Shown here piece by piece: positions 18,318-26,285 of a DNA stretch of 64,000 nt (positions are counted from its first letter, which is position 1; each line of letters starts with the position of its first letter). The position numbers and the translations under genes were made by a program. Origin of the DNA: Bdellovibrionales bacterium (GTDB lineage: Bacteria > Bdellovibrionota > Bacteriovoracia > Bacteriovoracales > Bacteriovoracaceae); the NCBI GenBank assembly GCA_018646675.1, contig JABGUH010000010.1, positions 28,077 to 92,076 of the forward strand. Reading direction: 5' to 3'. Under the pieces are notes generated by a model. That model saw only the letters and a program-made list of their open reading frames with translations. It made no database searches and was not told the origin of the DNA.

Positions 18318-18884
18318 ATGAGTTTAAAGCGGCCATTTGATCTTCTGATTGCTCTTGCTATGTTAGTAATCTTGGCACTTCCAATGGCGATAATCGCTTT
18401 AGCAATTAAGTTAACATCTAAAGGGCCGATTCTACACTGGTCTCGGCGAGTAGGGCGCTATAATACTTTTTTTATGATGCCAAAGTTTCGCTCTATGGGG
18501 CCAGGGACACCAGATGTTGCAACACATCTACTCTCTGATCCTCACCAACATTTAACCACAGTCGGTCGTCTGTTACGTTTAACTAGTATGGATGAGTTTC
18601 CCCAACTCTACTCAATTCTCAAAGGGGATATGAGCTTTGTTGGCCCCCGGCCGGCACTTTATAATCAGAGTGACCTTATTCAGATACGAACTGAAAAGGG
18701 GGTACATCGGTTGCAAGTGGGACTGACCGGTTGGGCCCAGATTAACGGACGCGACACTATTTCCATCGAGCGCAAGGTGGAGCTGGATGTGATCTACATG
18801 CAGAAGCGCAGTTTCCTTTTTGATTTAGAAATTATTTGGGCCACTTTTTTAAAGGCTGCCAAAAAAACAGGTGTATCCCACTAA
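18318..18884 (+). CDS. Initiating phosphoglycosyl transferase (bacterial sugar transferase, short form)
   Basis: A 188-residue monotopic phosphoglycosyl transferase that would load the first sugar phosphate of the O-unit on undecaprenyl phosphate. The reentrant hydrophobic helix spans about residues 7-31. The catalytic core follows with PKFRSMGPGTPD, RLTSMDEFPQLYSILKGD (the catalytic Asp-Glu pair) and SFVGPRPAL, then GLTGWAQINGRD near the C-terminus. The short form lacks the extra membrane domain of WbaP/WcaJ. It begins immediately after the mtnA stop, an unusual partner. It is the only initiating enzyme in the window, so it probably serves the sugar genes at 1-12.6 kb. Confidence 0.9.
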   Translation: MSLKRPFDLLIALAMLVILALPMAIIALAIKLTSKGPILHWSRRVGRYNTFFMMPKFRSMGPGTPDVATHLLSDPHQHLTTVGRLLRLTSMDEFPQLYSILKGDMSFVGPRPALYNQSDLIQIRTEKGVHRLQVGLTGWAQINGRDTISIERKVELDVIYMQKRSFLFDLEIIWATFLKAAKKTGVSH

Positions 18885-18891
18885 CTAACTC

Positions 18892-19803
18892 TTAGATTGT
18901 GTTCGATGGCCACTGGTCTAGCTGTTGTGGCGGAGTTTTACCTAAAACCTGCTTGACCCATGGCGTGATTGGTAGCGCATTTTTTGGCATGCCCGTAGTT
19001 AGATAGATATTTTTAAATCCAATTTTAGTTAGTTCTTCTGCGACCTGTCCACCGTTGATCTCATCACTCTTTAAGTTATAATCTAGGTAGATTGTAATTT
19101 TGGGGTCGAAGGCCACCAGAAGTTGTTTTAACTCCAGCCAATTTTTTGTGGCTAAAATCCTCTCCCCTCGCTTACTCGCGATCATCTTCCAACTAAGTCT
19201 AATCAACTCATCATCATCCAATAATATTGCACTGTAATCGCAGGCCAAAAGAGGGAGCGAGATGGAGATAGTTGTTCCGTTGCTCGCCCCAGATTTAATT
19301 TTTAGCTCTCCTCCCATCTGCTGAGCAAAGCGTTTTGCCCCAAACAGTCCCAGACCAGACCCCGCTCTCTTACCAAATGTTGCACCTAGATTACCTAGTT
19401 GCGCCAGACGTTCTCGCCTGATCCCGGCCCCATTGTCATTGATCGAGATAGTAATCCTCTCTAACGCTTGATCTCTCAGCTGTTTTTTATAAGATAAGTT
19501 GATAGCTATTTTTTTTGCCTGAGAGTTTATCGATGGTGTTGCCTCGATTGCATTATCAAGCAGGTTAGAGAGAGTGCGCATAAATTGGCTCCGATTAATT
19601 ACCACTCTTTGCTCGAGCTCCATATTTAGCGGCACGATCAGTGTTATGATAGGTGATAAAGAGTACCCCGGGCGACGCATGATGATCTCTTTCTCGCGAA
19701 TTATCTGCTCTATATCTGCTAAGAGTTCATTTAAATCGATCACCTCTTTTTGTACTGTTTCTTGTTGTAGATTCATCCCCTTGATTATCTTTATTGCGTG
19801 CAC
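18892..19803 (-). CDS. Histidine-kinase ATPase domain plus degenerate receiver, no phosphoacceptor domain
   Basis: A 303-residue protein with a HATPase_c domain (N-box NLLDNAIEATP near residue 83, G1 NDNGAGIR, G2 GSGLGLFGA) followed by a receiver-like domain (ILLDDDELIRLSW acidic pocket, TIYLDYNLKSDEINGG with the putative phosphorylated Asp). No dimerisation/phosphoacceptor His domain, sensor or membrane helix precedes it; only a linker (about residues 1-40) typical of the end of such a domain is present. GTG 19803 is preceded by GGAG at a good distance, so the short form appears to be native and not a misread start. It may take part in phosphotransfer with a separate protein or be a remnant. 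No partner kinase is nearby. Confidence 0.75.
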   Translation of the reverse strand: MHAIKIIKGMNLQQETVQKEVIDLNELLADIEQIIREKEIIMRRPGYSLSPIITLIVPLNMELEQRVVINRSQFMRTLSNLLDNAIEATPSINSQAKKIAINLSYKKQLRDQALERITISINDNGAGIRRERLAQLGNLGATFGKRAGSGLGLFGAKRFAQQMGGELKIKSGASNGTTISISLPLLACDYSAILLDDDELIRLSWKMIASKRGERILATKNWLELKQLLVAFDPKITIYLDYNLKSDEINGGQVAEELTKIGFKNIYLTTGMPKNALPITPWVKQVLGKTPPQQLDQWPSNTI

Positions 19804-19970
19804 TATCTGCTCCTAGATAAAGGTTTTATTATTTCGAATGATTGGGACTATTGGATATTTTTTTAAAATGGACAATCTATTTGGGTGAGAGAGGCACTTT
19901 ACTGCAGCATGGTGCATTTATCTTAAATGGCCTTGATCAGGGCACAATATGAATTTCTCTAGTTGGTAAA

Positions 19971-20738
19971 TTACCTGGTGCTATCTTTTTGCAACTCCAG
20001 CAACTTGGCATATTTTAAAAAAGCTGACAGCGCATTGATATAGCAGATGATAAAACCGCGCCGGCCATCGAGAAAACCTCTTTTGAGCAGATAGTCACGG
20101 ATGAATTTGAGGCAGGGGCGGGTGACCACTTTGAACATCGAACTCTCAACCCCTTTTTTATAGGCGCTGGCCGCGGCAATAGTGGTAAATTTATCAGTCT
20201 GGCCGATGTGGTCACTAATTGTATAGTAACTATAGTGCAGTAGATCTCCAGCTAGGTGGCCACCAGAGAACTCATCATCCATCTTGACTAGATCATGAGG
20301 GTTGTCTCCCCCCCAGCGCCCTTTGCGGCGATCAAACAGTCGTAACTTCCTATCTGGATACCAGCCACAGTGGTTAACCCACTGGCCGCAATAGTTTGTG
20401 CGACGGTTAAAGTAGTGGCCATCAAGAGAGCTTGTCTGTTTAACTTTTAGAATCTCTTTTTGTAGTTGTTCGGAGAGTGCTTCATCTGCATCTAGCGAAA
20501 GGACATAATCATTAGTGGCTTGATCTAAAGCAAAGTTCTTCTGTTCCACATGGCCCAAAAATGGCTGTTCGGTCACTCTAACGTTAGCAAAGCGTCTACA
20601 GATCTCTACTGTATCATCGGTAGAGCAGGAGTCCACCACCACAATCTCATCGGCGATAGATGCCAAAGAGGTCAAACAGCGGCCGATATTTCTCTCCTCG
20701 TTAAAAGTGATAATAACGGCAGATAGTTTGATTGGCAT
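19971..20738 (-). CDS. Family 2 glycosyltransferase, LPS core WaaE/KdtX-like
   Basis: About 255 residues from ATG 20738. KLSAVIITFNEERNI, VVVDSCSTDDT and SLDADEALS (DxD metal site) are the family 2 core. GQWVNHCGWYPDRKLRLF and DNPHDLVKM are characteristic of the WaaE/KdtX group that adds glucose to the inner LPS core. A C-terminal amphipathic segment (RDYLLKRGFLDGRRGF) probably contacts the membrane. The chosen ATG lies just after the stop of the periplasmic orphan gene, with a weak AGAAG site; an earlier in-frame ATG would overlap that gene. It probably modifies the core that accepts the O-antigen. Confidence 0.85.
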   Translation of the reverse strand: MPIKLSAVIITFNEERNIGRCLTSLASIADEIVVVDSCSTDDTVEICRRFANVRVTEQPFLGHVEQKNFALDQATNDYVLSLDADEALSEQLQKEILKVKQTSSLDGHYFNRRTNYCGQWVNHCGWYPDRKLRLFDRRKGRWGGDNPHDLVKMDDEFSGGHLAGDLLHYSYYTISDHIGQTDKFTTIAAASAYKKGVESSMFKVVTRPCLKFIRDYLLKRGFLDGRRGFIICYINALSAFLKYAKLLELQKDSTR

Positions 20739-20757
20739 TGTCGATTTCTTCTGGTTA

Positions 20758-21543
20758 TTACAGGCCAGTAAGTTGGCCATCTCCACGGACATGGAAGGTA
20801 GCACTACTGGTGATATCTTTCATGATGGTCTTAGTACGATAAGTCAGAGTCATCGTTGCTCCTGCAATGGGATCTTCGCTGCTGCCATGATTAGTGATGG
20901 AATCAAACTTACTCTCGGCAGTAAAATGGAAGCCCCAACTGACAGATAGTTGGTCAGGGACGACGTTAACTCCCGTTAGATAGCGGCCAACACCGTTATA
21001 GCGCCCACCTGCTTGATAGGTTACAGAGAAGTTAAAACGAACGGCCTCTACTCCGAAACCATTTTTAAATACTACTTGGTAGCTGCGTTTTTCAGGATTA
21101 CTCCAGTACTCCATCTGATGAAAGGTGTCTAACTGGTTCCCGAGCGCCTTGGGAAGAACGTGAATAGGGGTAAAGTTGGTTTGGATCACTGGTCTTCCAG
21201 ACTCAGCAACACTCCACAGCTTCTTGCCAATGGCAATTAGCTTATCCAAAGAGGTGAGGATCGCTCCTAAGCTGATCCCCTCTTTACTGCTGTCCTCACC
21301 ATCAATTAAACTACAGTAGGGGCCGGTGGTTTCAGTCAACTCCACGCTAACGATTTCAAAATAGGCTTGATCTTTTTCAAACTGATCTTGCATCTCTGGA
21401 AAGTCTGAGAGTATCAGGGTAGGGGCCGATGAAGTAAAGGGGAGTAAACGGCCACTAACTGCTCGATTCTCTTCTGCATGCAGAGTAAAAGAGAGAGTTA
21501 TCAGAATCAAAATGGAAGTGATGGTCATGTACTGTTTAATCAT
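20758..21543 (-). CDS. Exported protein of unknown function
   Basis: I do not recognise this 261-residue protein. It has a clear signal peptide (IKQYMTITSILILITLSFTLHAEE, cleavage near residue 23) and a mature part dominated by alternating beta-strand patterns (YQVVFKNGFGVEAVRFNFSVTYQAGG, TMTLTYRTKTIM), with GRYNGVGRYLTG as a conspicuous glycine-rich loop. One mature Cys is at about residue 78. It lies between the olefin genes and the WaaE-like transferase, on the same strand, and may share their transcript. A periplasmic or surface-associated beta-sandwich is plausible from the pattern, but no function can be assigned. Confidence 0.6.
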   Translation of the reverse strand: MIKQYMTITSILILITLSFTLHAEENRAVSGRLLPFTSSAPTLILSDFPEMQDQFEKDQAYFEIVSVELTETTGPYCSLIDGEDSSKEGISLGAILTSLDKLIAIGKKLWSVAESGRPVIQTNFTPIHVLPKALGNQLDTFHQMEYWSNPEKRSYQVVFKNGFGVEAVRFNFSVTYQAGGRYNGVGRYLTGVNVVPDQLSVSWGFHFTAESKFDSITNHGSSEDPIAGATMTLTYRTKTIMKDITSSATFHVRGDGQLTGL

Positions 21544-21696
21544 TCTAGCTACTCCTTGTGGTGGTAAGCAGTTTGTTACCTAATGATTGAACACTTTTAA
21601 TCATGTCCGATCTATCTTTGTAAAGGATAAATGGGAGTGAAGGCAAAAATTATGCGCAGCGCAGATCGAGTTAACAGGTTAATATTATAGGTATTA

Positions 21697-22677
21697 TTAG
21701 AGAGAGGTAGGGTTAACTCCTGGCCCGGGAACAAACTTAAGATCCCTGATCGCCGCCTGATGGTCAAAGTAGTGAGAGTGGGCAAACTGCTGGGCAACAA
21801 AGCGGGTCATTGGTAGATCCTTTTGGTAACTACCAGTGATTGTGGCAATAAATTCAAATATGGCACCTGCCAAGTAGGCAATCCTAAATGGGATTTTTTT
21901 GCTGACTGCAGGGAGCTGATGAGAGATCAGAATCTGGTTGATAAACTCCCATAACCGAACTGGCCGCTTCTCTGCTAAAAAGTAAGCCTTCCCACAAATT
22001 GGGGAGTCGTTGGTCAGTAAATTTAGGGCACTCAGATGGGCCGCGACCGCTCGATCAATATGGATAATATCCACTAAATTTTCTCCATCACCGATAATCT
22101 TAAGCTTTCCATTTTTCGCTTTTTCTAATAACCGAGGGACTAAGTTGGGGTCACCTGGTCCCAATATTAGATGTGGGCGTAAGGCCACTGTCGCCAATCC
22201 GTTTGGAGCGGTGGCCGCTAAGACGAGCTTTTCAGCAATTGCTTTGCTGTGAGCATATCGACTAACAAACTTTTTAGGGTAGGGAGTGGACTCATTGACC
22301 CCCAGTAAATCCTCTCCCCCGAAAACCACACTGGGAGTACTGGTATAGACCAGACGTTTGATCCCTAGCTGCTGGCAGGCAGAGATAACATTTTTGGTTC
22401 CCACCACATTGGTTTGATAGAACTCCTCCCAACTGCCCCACATCGCGACTTTCGCCGCCAGATGGAAGATGGCATCCACCCCTTGAGCAGCGGCCAGAAC
22501 AGTTTCGAGATCAGTCAAGTCACCACAAATGGTGGTAACCCCCATCGCTGTTAGTTGAGGGTACGTTCCACGGGAGAGAGAGCAAACCTTGATATTCTCG
22601 CCCAGTAGGGCCTGGGCCAACTTCTGTCCCAGAAAGCCCCCACCTCCAGTAATCAACACACGCTTTATCTCACTCAA
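21697..22677 (-). CDS. oleD: OleD, NAD(P)-dependent 2-alkyl-3-ketoalkanoic acid reductase
   Basis: A 326-residue extended SDR of the 3-beta-hydroxysteroid dehydrogenase type: ITGGGGFLGQKLA at the N-terminus, VDAIFHLAAKVAMWG, YTSTPSVVFGG and the catalytic SRYAHSKAIAE (YxxxK). In the long-chain olefin pathway OleD reduces the beta-keto acid made by OleA to a beta-hydroxy acid. The start is TTG 22677 with GGGAGG nine bases upstream, overlapping the oleC stop by eight bases. It is the last gene of the oleA-oleB-oleC-oleD run. The C-terminal region (SYQKDLPMTRFVAQQFAHS) also resembles OleD/sterol-dehydrogenase-like proteins. Identification is strong given all four neighbours. Confidence 0.88.
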   Translation of the reverse strand: MSEIKRVLITGGGGFLGQKLAQALLGENIKVCSLSRGTYPQLTAMGVTTICGDLTDLETVLAAAQGVDAIFHLAAKVAMWGSWEEFYQTNVVGTKNVISACQQLGIKRLVYTSTPSVVFGGEDLLGVNESTPYPKKFVSRYAHSKAIAEKLVLAATAPNGLATVALRPHLILGPGDPNLVPRLLEKAKNGKLKIIGDGENLVDIIHIDRAVAAHLSALNLLTNDSPICGKAYFLAEKRPVRLWEFINQILISHQLPAVSKKIPFRIAYLAGAIFEFIATITGSYQKDLPMTRFVAQQFAHSHYFDHQAAIRDLKFVPGPGVNPTSL

Positions 22678-24337
22678 TTTGAATTGCCTCCCCCTGAGAT
22701 ACTAGGTATGCCAGCTTAATCCGATCAATCTTAATGTTGTGGCGTACATCCACTGGAAAGCGAGGATAGAGATAGAGCAGGCGAATCGACTTAGTAACTG
22801 GTGAACTATCTCTTAAAGCTTTCAGCTCAGCAATAAACTGGCGATTCATCTTGATACCACTACTTTCAATCACCAGCCCCGGTACTCTTTGTCCCTGATC
22901 CATTACCCCGACTAAAGCGGAACGATTGATTTGAGGATGTTGGTTGATGATTGACTCACAGGAGATGGGATAGAAGATATCATTCTCACTACTAATTACT
23001 CGATGGACTTTACGGCCATAAAACCAGAGTCGATTACGACTATCCATCCGGCCCAGATCACCCATCCGATGCCAGATTTCAGCACCGCTAGCACTTGGCG
23101 CGCTAATTTTGGATAGTCGGTCCGCCGCCGGGTTATCTAGATACCCTTGGGTTACGTTAGCGCCACAGACAATTATCTCTCCGATCTCTCCCACCGCTAG
23201 CTCAGTAGCATCCTCTAAGTTAGAGATCTGCTCTTCACTAAGTGCGATAATCTTGGCCTTAACTCCCAAGGTGACTTCTCCAACGCATACTCCCTCTCCC
23301 TGCACAGTTTGGGCGGCGGTCTCACTTAAGATAGTCTCTCCAGAGATCGTGGCGATCGGCAGTGCTTCAGTTGCCCCATAGGGGGTATAGGTAGTTCCAC
23401 CAGTTAGAATTGGTGCAAACATTTGATGTAGCTTAATCGGAACAGGGGCCCCGAACATCACTAGATATTTCAGAGAAGGAAGAGTGATCTTTTTGCGTAG
23501 ACAGTAGGCGGCAACTCCCTGCCAGATGGCGGGTGAGCCCGCAGCAAAGGTAACTTTTTGGTCGATAATCGCTTGCACCAATTTTTTAGGGTTGGCCTTC
23601 GCCGGTTTAGAGGGATCCATTCTGGGAACTACACTTCTCATCCCCATGGTAATGGTAAAGAGGGAGAAGAGGGGGAAGCCGGGAAGGTCCACATCCTCCG
23701 GTCCCAAACAGAAAATCTGTTGTAACATTTGAGTCTGCGTAGTGAAAATTTGATGGGTATAGAGCACCCCTTTGGGAGCTCCAGTTCCACCCGATGTATA
23801 CAAGATGGCCGCACTCTGTTGGTGATCACAGTCGTAAGGAGTAAAGGAGCTACTGTCCTGGCCAGCAATAGGGCGGGACCAATTTTTAGTTGTAATGGTG
23901 CCAGGAAGCTTGATCACCGAGGTGGCCAACTTTATTTTTAGTTTTCCAAATGGTTTTGGGAAAAGCATTCTTAAGAGATGGGCTTTAAAGTTACCGATCA
24001 TTATCGATGGTTTCGCCTGATTAATCACTCTTAGTAGCTGCATAGGCCCCATGCCGGGGTCGATCATTACGGGGACCACTCCCAGTTTGAACAGCGCGAA
24101 AGTGAGAATGGGAAACTCGATAGAGGGAGGGACAAAGAGAAGCGCCCGATCTCCCGCTTTGGCACCACTATCTCTTAACTGCATGGCGTAGAGAGTGGAG
24201 TACTCCTCTAGTTGGCCGAAATTGAGATGAACATAGTGTGGTTTACTCCAGGGCAACCAATTACTGATGGGAGCGGAGACCGCAACTCGATCTGGCCACC
24301 TAGCTGCACTTTGGGCCATAAGTTGGGCAATATTCAT
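22670..24337 (-). CDS. oleC: OleC, beta-lactone synthetase (AMP-dependent ligase family)
   Basis: About 555 residues of the acyl-CoA synthetase/ANL superfamily. AILYTSGGTGAPKGVLYTH near residue 180 is the phosphate loop, YTPYGATEALP the adenine-binding motif, and WHRMGDLGRMD plus FYGRKVHRV the hinge region. OleC uses ATP to turn the beta-hydroxy acid from OleD into a cis-beta-lactone. ATG 24337 is preferred over the adjacent TTG because AGAGG lies eight bases upstream. The stop overlaps the oleD start. Without the neighbours this could be read as a fatty-acid-CoA ligase, but the ole gene set makes OleC much more likely. Confidence 0.88.
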   Translation of the reverse strand: MNIAQLMAQSAARWPDRVAVSAPISNWLPWSKPHYVHLNFGQLEEYSTLYAMQLRDSGAKAGDRALLFVPPSIEFPILTFALFKLGVVPVMIDPGMGPMQLLRVINQAKPSIMIGNFKAHLLRMLFPKPFGKLKIKLATSVIKLPGTITTKNWSRPIAGQDSSSFTPYDCDHQQSAAILYTSGGTGAPKGVLYTHQIFTTQTQMLQQIFCLGPEDVDLPGFPLFSLFTITMGMRSVVPRMDPSKPAKANPKKLVQAIIDQKVTFAAGSPAIWQGVAAYCLRKKITLPSLKYLVMFGAPVPIKLHQMFAPILTGGTTYTPYGATEALPIATISGETILSETAAQTVQGEGVCVGEVTLGVKAKIIALSEEQISNLEDATELAVGEIGEIIVCGANVTQGYLDNPAADRLSKISAPSASGAEIWHRMGDLGRMDSRNRLWFYGRKVHRVISSENDIFYPISCESIINQHPQINRSALVGVMDQGQRVPGLVIESSGIKMNRQFIAELKALRDSSPVTKSIRLLYLYPRFPVDVRHNIKIDRIKLAYLVSQGEAIQIE

Positions 24338-24351
24338 CAACAGATCCTCTT

Positions 24352-25257
24352 TTAGTTAGCAGCAGATTTAGAGTTTAAAAAATCAAGAACCAGTGGAATC
24401 AGCTGCTCTTTGCCATCTTCCTGGACGTAGTGGCCACAGTTGGCCAGTAGGTGAGTCTGGGCGTGAGGTAGAATCTCCATCCAACGGGCCAGAAAATTAT
24501 TGGTAAAACAGAAATCATCCTCCCCCCAGACTAGTTGAGTAGGGATCGGTTTAATTATATGGAGCCGCTGCTCGATTTTACGTAACAAAGGATATGATGG
24601 ATGGGAGCTACTCATGGGAATATCTTCGACAAAGCGAGCGATTGCTATTCGGTCATGGGCCGATCGATATGGATAGAGATAGCCTGCTCGTACTAATGAG
24701 CTTAACGGCAGATCAGTCGCCATCCAGCTGGCCGGCCAGGCAAAGGCATTTAACCAGCGAATCAAGAGACTGCCCAAAAATGGCGTACGTAAAACGTTAA
24801 TTCTCCAAGGTATCTCATCCATGGGAAAGGCGGCACTATTTAAAACTGTCATACTGGTAATTTTATCTGGCATCGAGGTGACGATACCGCTACCGATCGC
24901 TCCTCCCCAGTCGTGAACGATAATTGAGAGTTGATCCAATTCAAGATGGTTGATCAGACCTTTTAGATTGCTAATATGATTCTCTAAGCAGTAGTGGTAG
25001 TCTTGGGGCTTATCAGATAGGCCACACCCTAAGTGGTCGATGGCAATACAACGGTAGTTGTTCGCTAAGGCCAAAATTAAGTTACGATAGAGAAAGGACC
25101 AACTAGGATTGCCATGCACCATCACGACAGTTCCGCGGGGAGGTTGTTCCCCGCCACTATAGTGATCGACATAGTGAATTTGGTGTTCACCGACAGAGAA
25201 GTAGTTCTCTTTAAAAGGGTACATTTTTGTCAGTTCACTTTTAAAATCAGCTTTCAC
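24352..25257 (-). CDS. oleB: OleB, beta-lactone decarboxylase (alpha/beta hydrolase, haloalkane dehalogenase-like)
   Basis: About 301 residues. MVHGNPSWSFLYRNLI contains the oxyanion-hole HGNPSW motif of haloalkane-dehalogenase-like proteins. IVHDWGGAIGSG has the nucleophilic Asp, and ANCGHYVQEDG near the C-terminus the catalytic His. OleB decarboxylates the beta-lactone to the final cis-olefin. The second of two tandem GTG codons (25257) is the best start: GGAG lies seven bases upstream, and the GTG overlaps the oleA stop as GTGA. This tight junction supports co-translation with oleA. It is separate from oleC here and not fused as in some actinobacteria. Confidence 0.9.
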   Translation of the reverse strand: MKADFKSELTKMYPFKENYFSVGEHQIHYVDHYSGGEQPPRGTVVMVHGNPSWSFLYRNLILALANNYRCIAIDHLGCGLSDKPQDYHYCLENHISNLKGLINHLELDQLSIIVHDWGGAIGSGIVTSMPDKITSMTVLNSAAFPMDEIPWRINVLRTPFLGSLLIRWLNAFAWPASWMATDLPLSSLVRAGYLYPYRSAHDRIAIARFVEDIPMSSSHPSYPLLRKIEQRLHIIKPIPTQLVWGEDDFCFTNNFLARWMEILPHAQTHLLANCGHYVQEDGKEQLIPLVLDFLNSKSAAN

Positions 25258-26285
25258 CACAGAACTCCTAGCATGGTAGAGCTTAGTCCGCTCCCAATAC
25301 CTAATAGGGCAACCTTATCGCCCCTTTGAATCTGATTCTGTTCTGCCAACATCGCCAGTGTGATTGGCAGGGCCGCTGAACCGGTATTACCCAAGGTCTC
25401 AAAGGTATCAAAGGTTGGGCACTGCTTAAGTTTTAATCGATCTAGCATCTGCTCTTTATGCTCCTTACCTACCTGATGTCCAACTACCCAGTTAGGGGAG
25501 TTGCTATCCCACTCCAGCTCTTGGCAACACTTGGCCCAACATCTCTCGGCCAGATTAATTCCAGCAATTAAAAGTTGTGAGGAGTCAGTTTCCATCATTA
25601 AAGATCCAGTATTACCATCTCCTTGACAGAGGTTGGAAGCTGAAGAGTCAGTCAGGTTTGCTCCTCCCAGTAGTTGATGACCTTCAGGATGATCCTCTAC
25701 ATGTCCGAGAATATAGGCAATCGCACCAGAGCCAATCGTTAAGTTGGCAATATATTTTTTAACACTTTTTCTGGTAATCGTTGTGTCAGCTAAAAGAGTA
25801 TTAATAGTCTCTTCCACTAATGGTCCACCATTTTCACCTGCTACCACCATGCCAGACCTTATCACCCCTTGTTCGATCATTCCTGCGACTATTGTCATGG
25901 CATTAAGGACTCCCAAACAGGCATTACTTAGATCGAAGGTTTGACAGTTGGGACTGAGCCCTAGTTGTTGGTGAACGACTGAAGCGGTGGCCGGTTCCAA
26001 AAAATCACGACAGACCGAGGCATGAATTAATACTTCAATCTGCTCCGCTTTGATTGATGACTGTGCCAGACAGTGTTTGGCGGCAGTGGAGGCAATATCA
26101 CTAGGGCGAACACTTCGAGGCCAGAGCTTGCGCTCTTTGATCCCAGTCATCAACTCCAGACGTCCCGAGGGGAGCCCCAGTCTTTGATAAAGGGGGGCCA
26201 GTTGTTGCTCAATCTGATCGGAGGTAACACTCTGTTCTGGCAGATGGTAGGCAAAGGACTCAATTACACTCTTTTGATACTTCAT
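25254..26285 (-). CDS. oleA: OleA, acyl-CoA/acyl-ACP head-to-head condensing thiolase-superfamily enzyme
   Basis: A 343-residue KAS III-like enzyme. The catalytic Cys is C123 in LSNACLGVLNAM, DFLEPATAS (Glu97) corresponds to the glutamate used by OleA for carbanion formation and absent from FabH, VVGHQVGKEHKEQ supplies the His, and ETLGNTGSAALP the Asn. OleA joins two fatty acyl chains through non-decarboxylative Claisen condensation. The start codon shares a base with the stop of the FAD enzyme (TAATG). It follows a ketosynthase, an ACP and a FAD enzyme, suggesting that a special acyl chain, possibly ACP-bound, feeds it. Call as OleA is well supported by the Glu motif and by oleB, oleC and oleD downstream. 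Confidence 0.9.
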   Translation of the reverse strand: MKYQKSVIESFAYHLPEQSVTSDQIEQQLAPLYQRLGLPSGRLELMTGIKERKLWPRSVRPSDIASTAAKHCLAQSSIKAEQIEVLIHASVCRDFLEPATASVVHQQLGLSPNCQTFDLSNACLGVLNAMTIVAGMIEQGVIRSGMVVAGENGGPLVEETINTLLADTTITRKSVKKYIANLTIGSGAIAYILGHVEDHPEGHQLLGGANLTDSSASNLCQGDGNTGSLMMETDSSQLLIAGINLAERCWAKCCQELEWDSNSPNWVVGHQVGKEHKEQMLDRLKLKQCPTFDTFETLGNTGSAALPITLAMLAEQNQIQRGDKVALLGIGSGLSSTMLGVLW

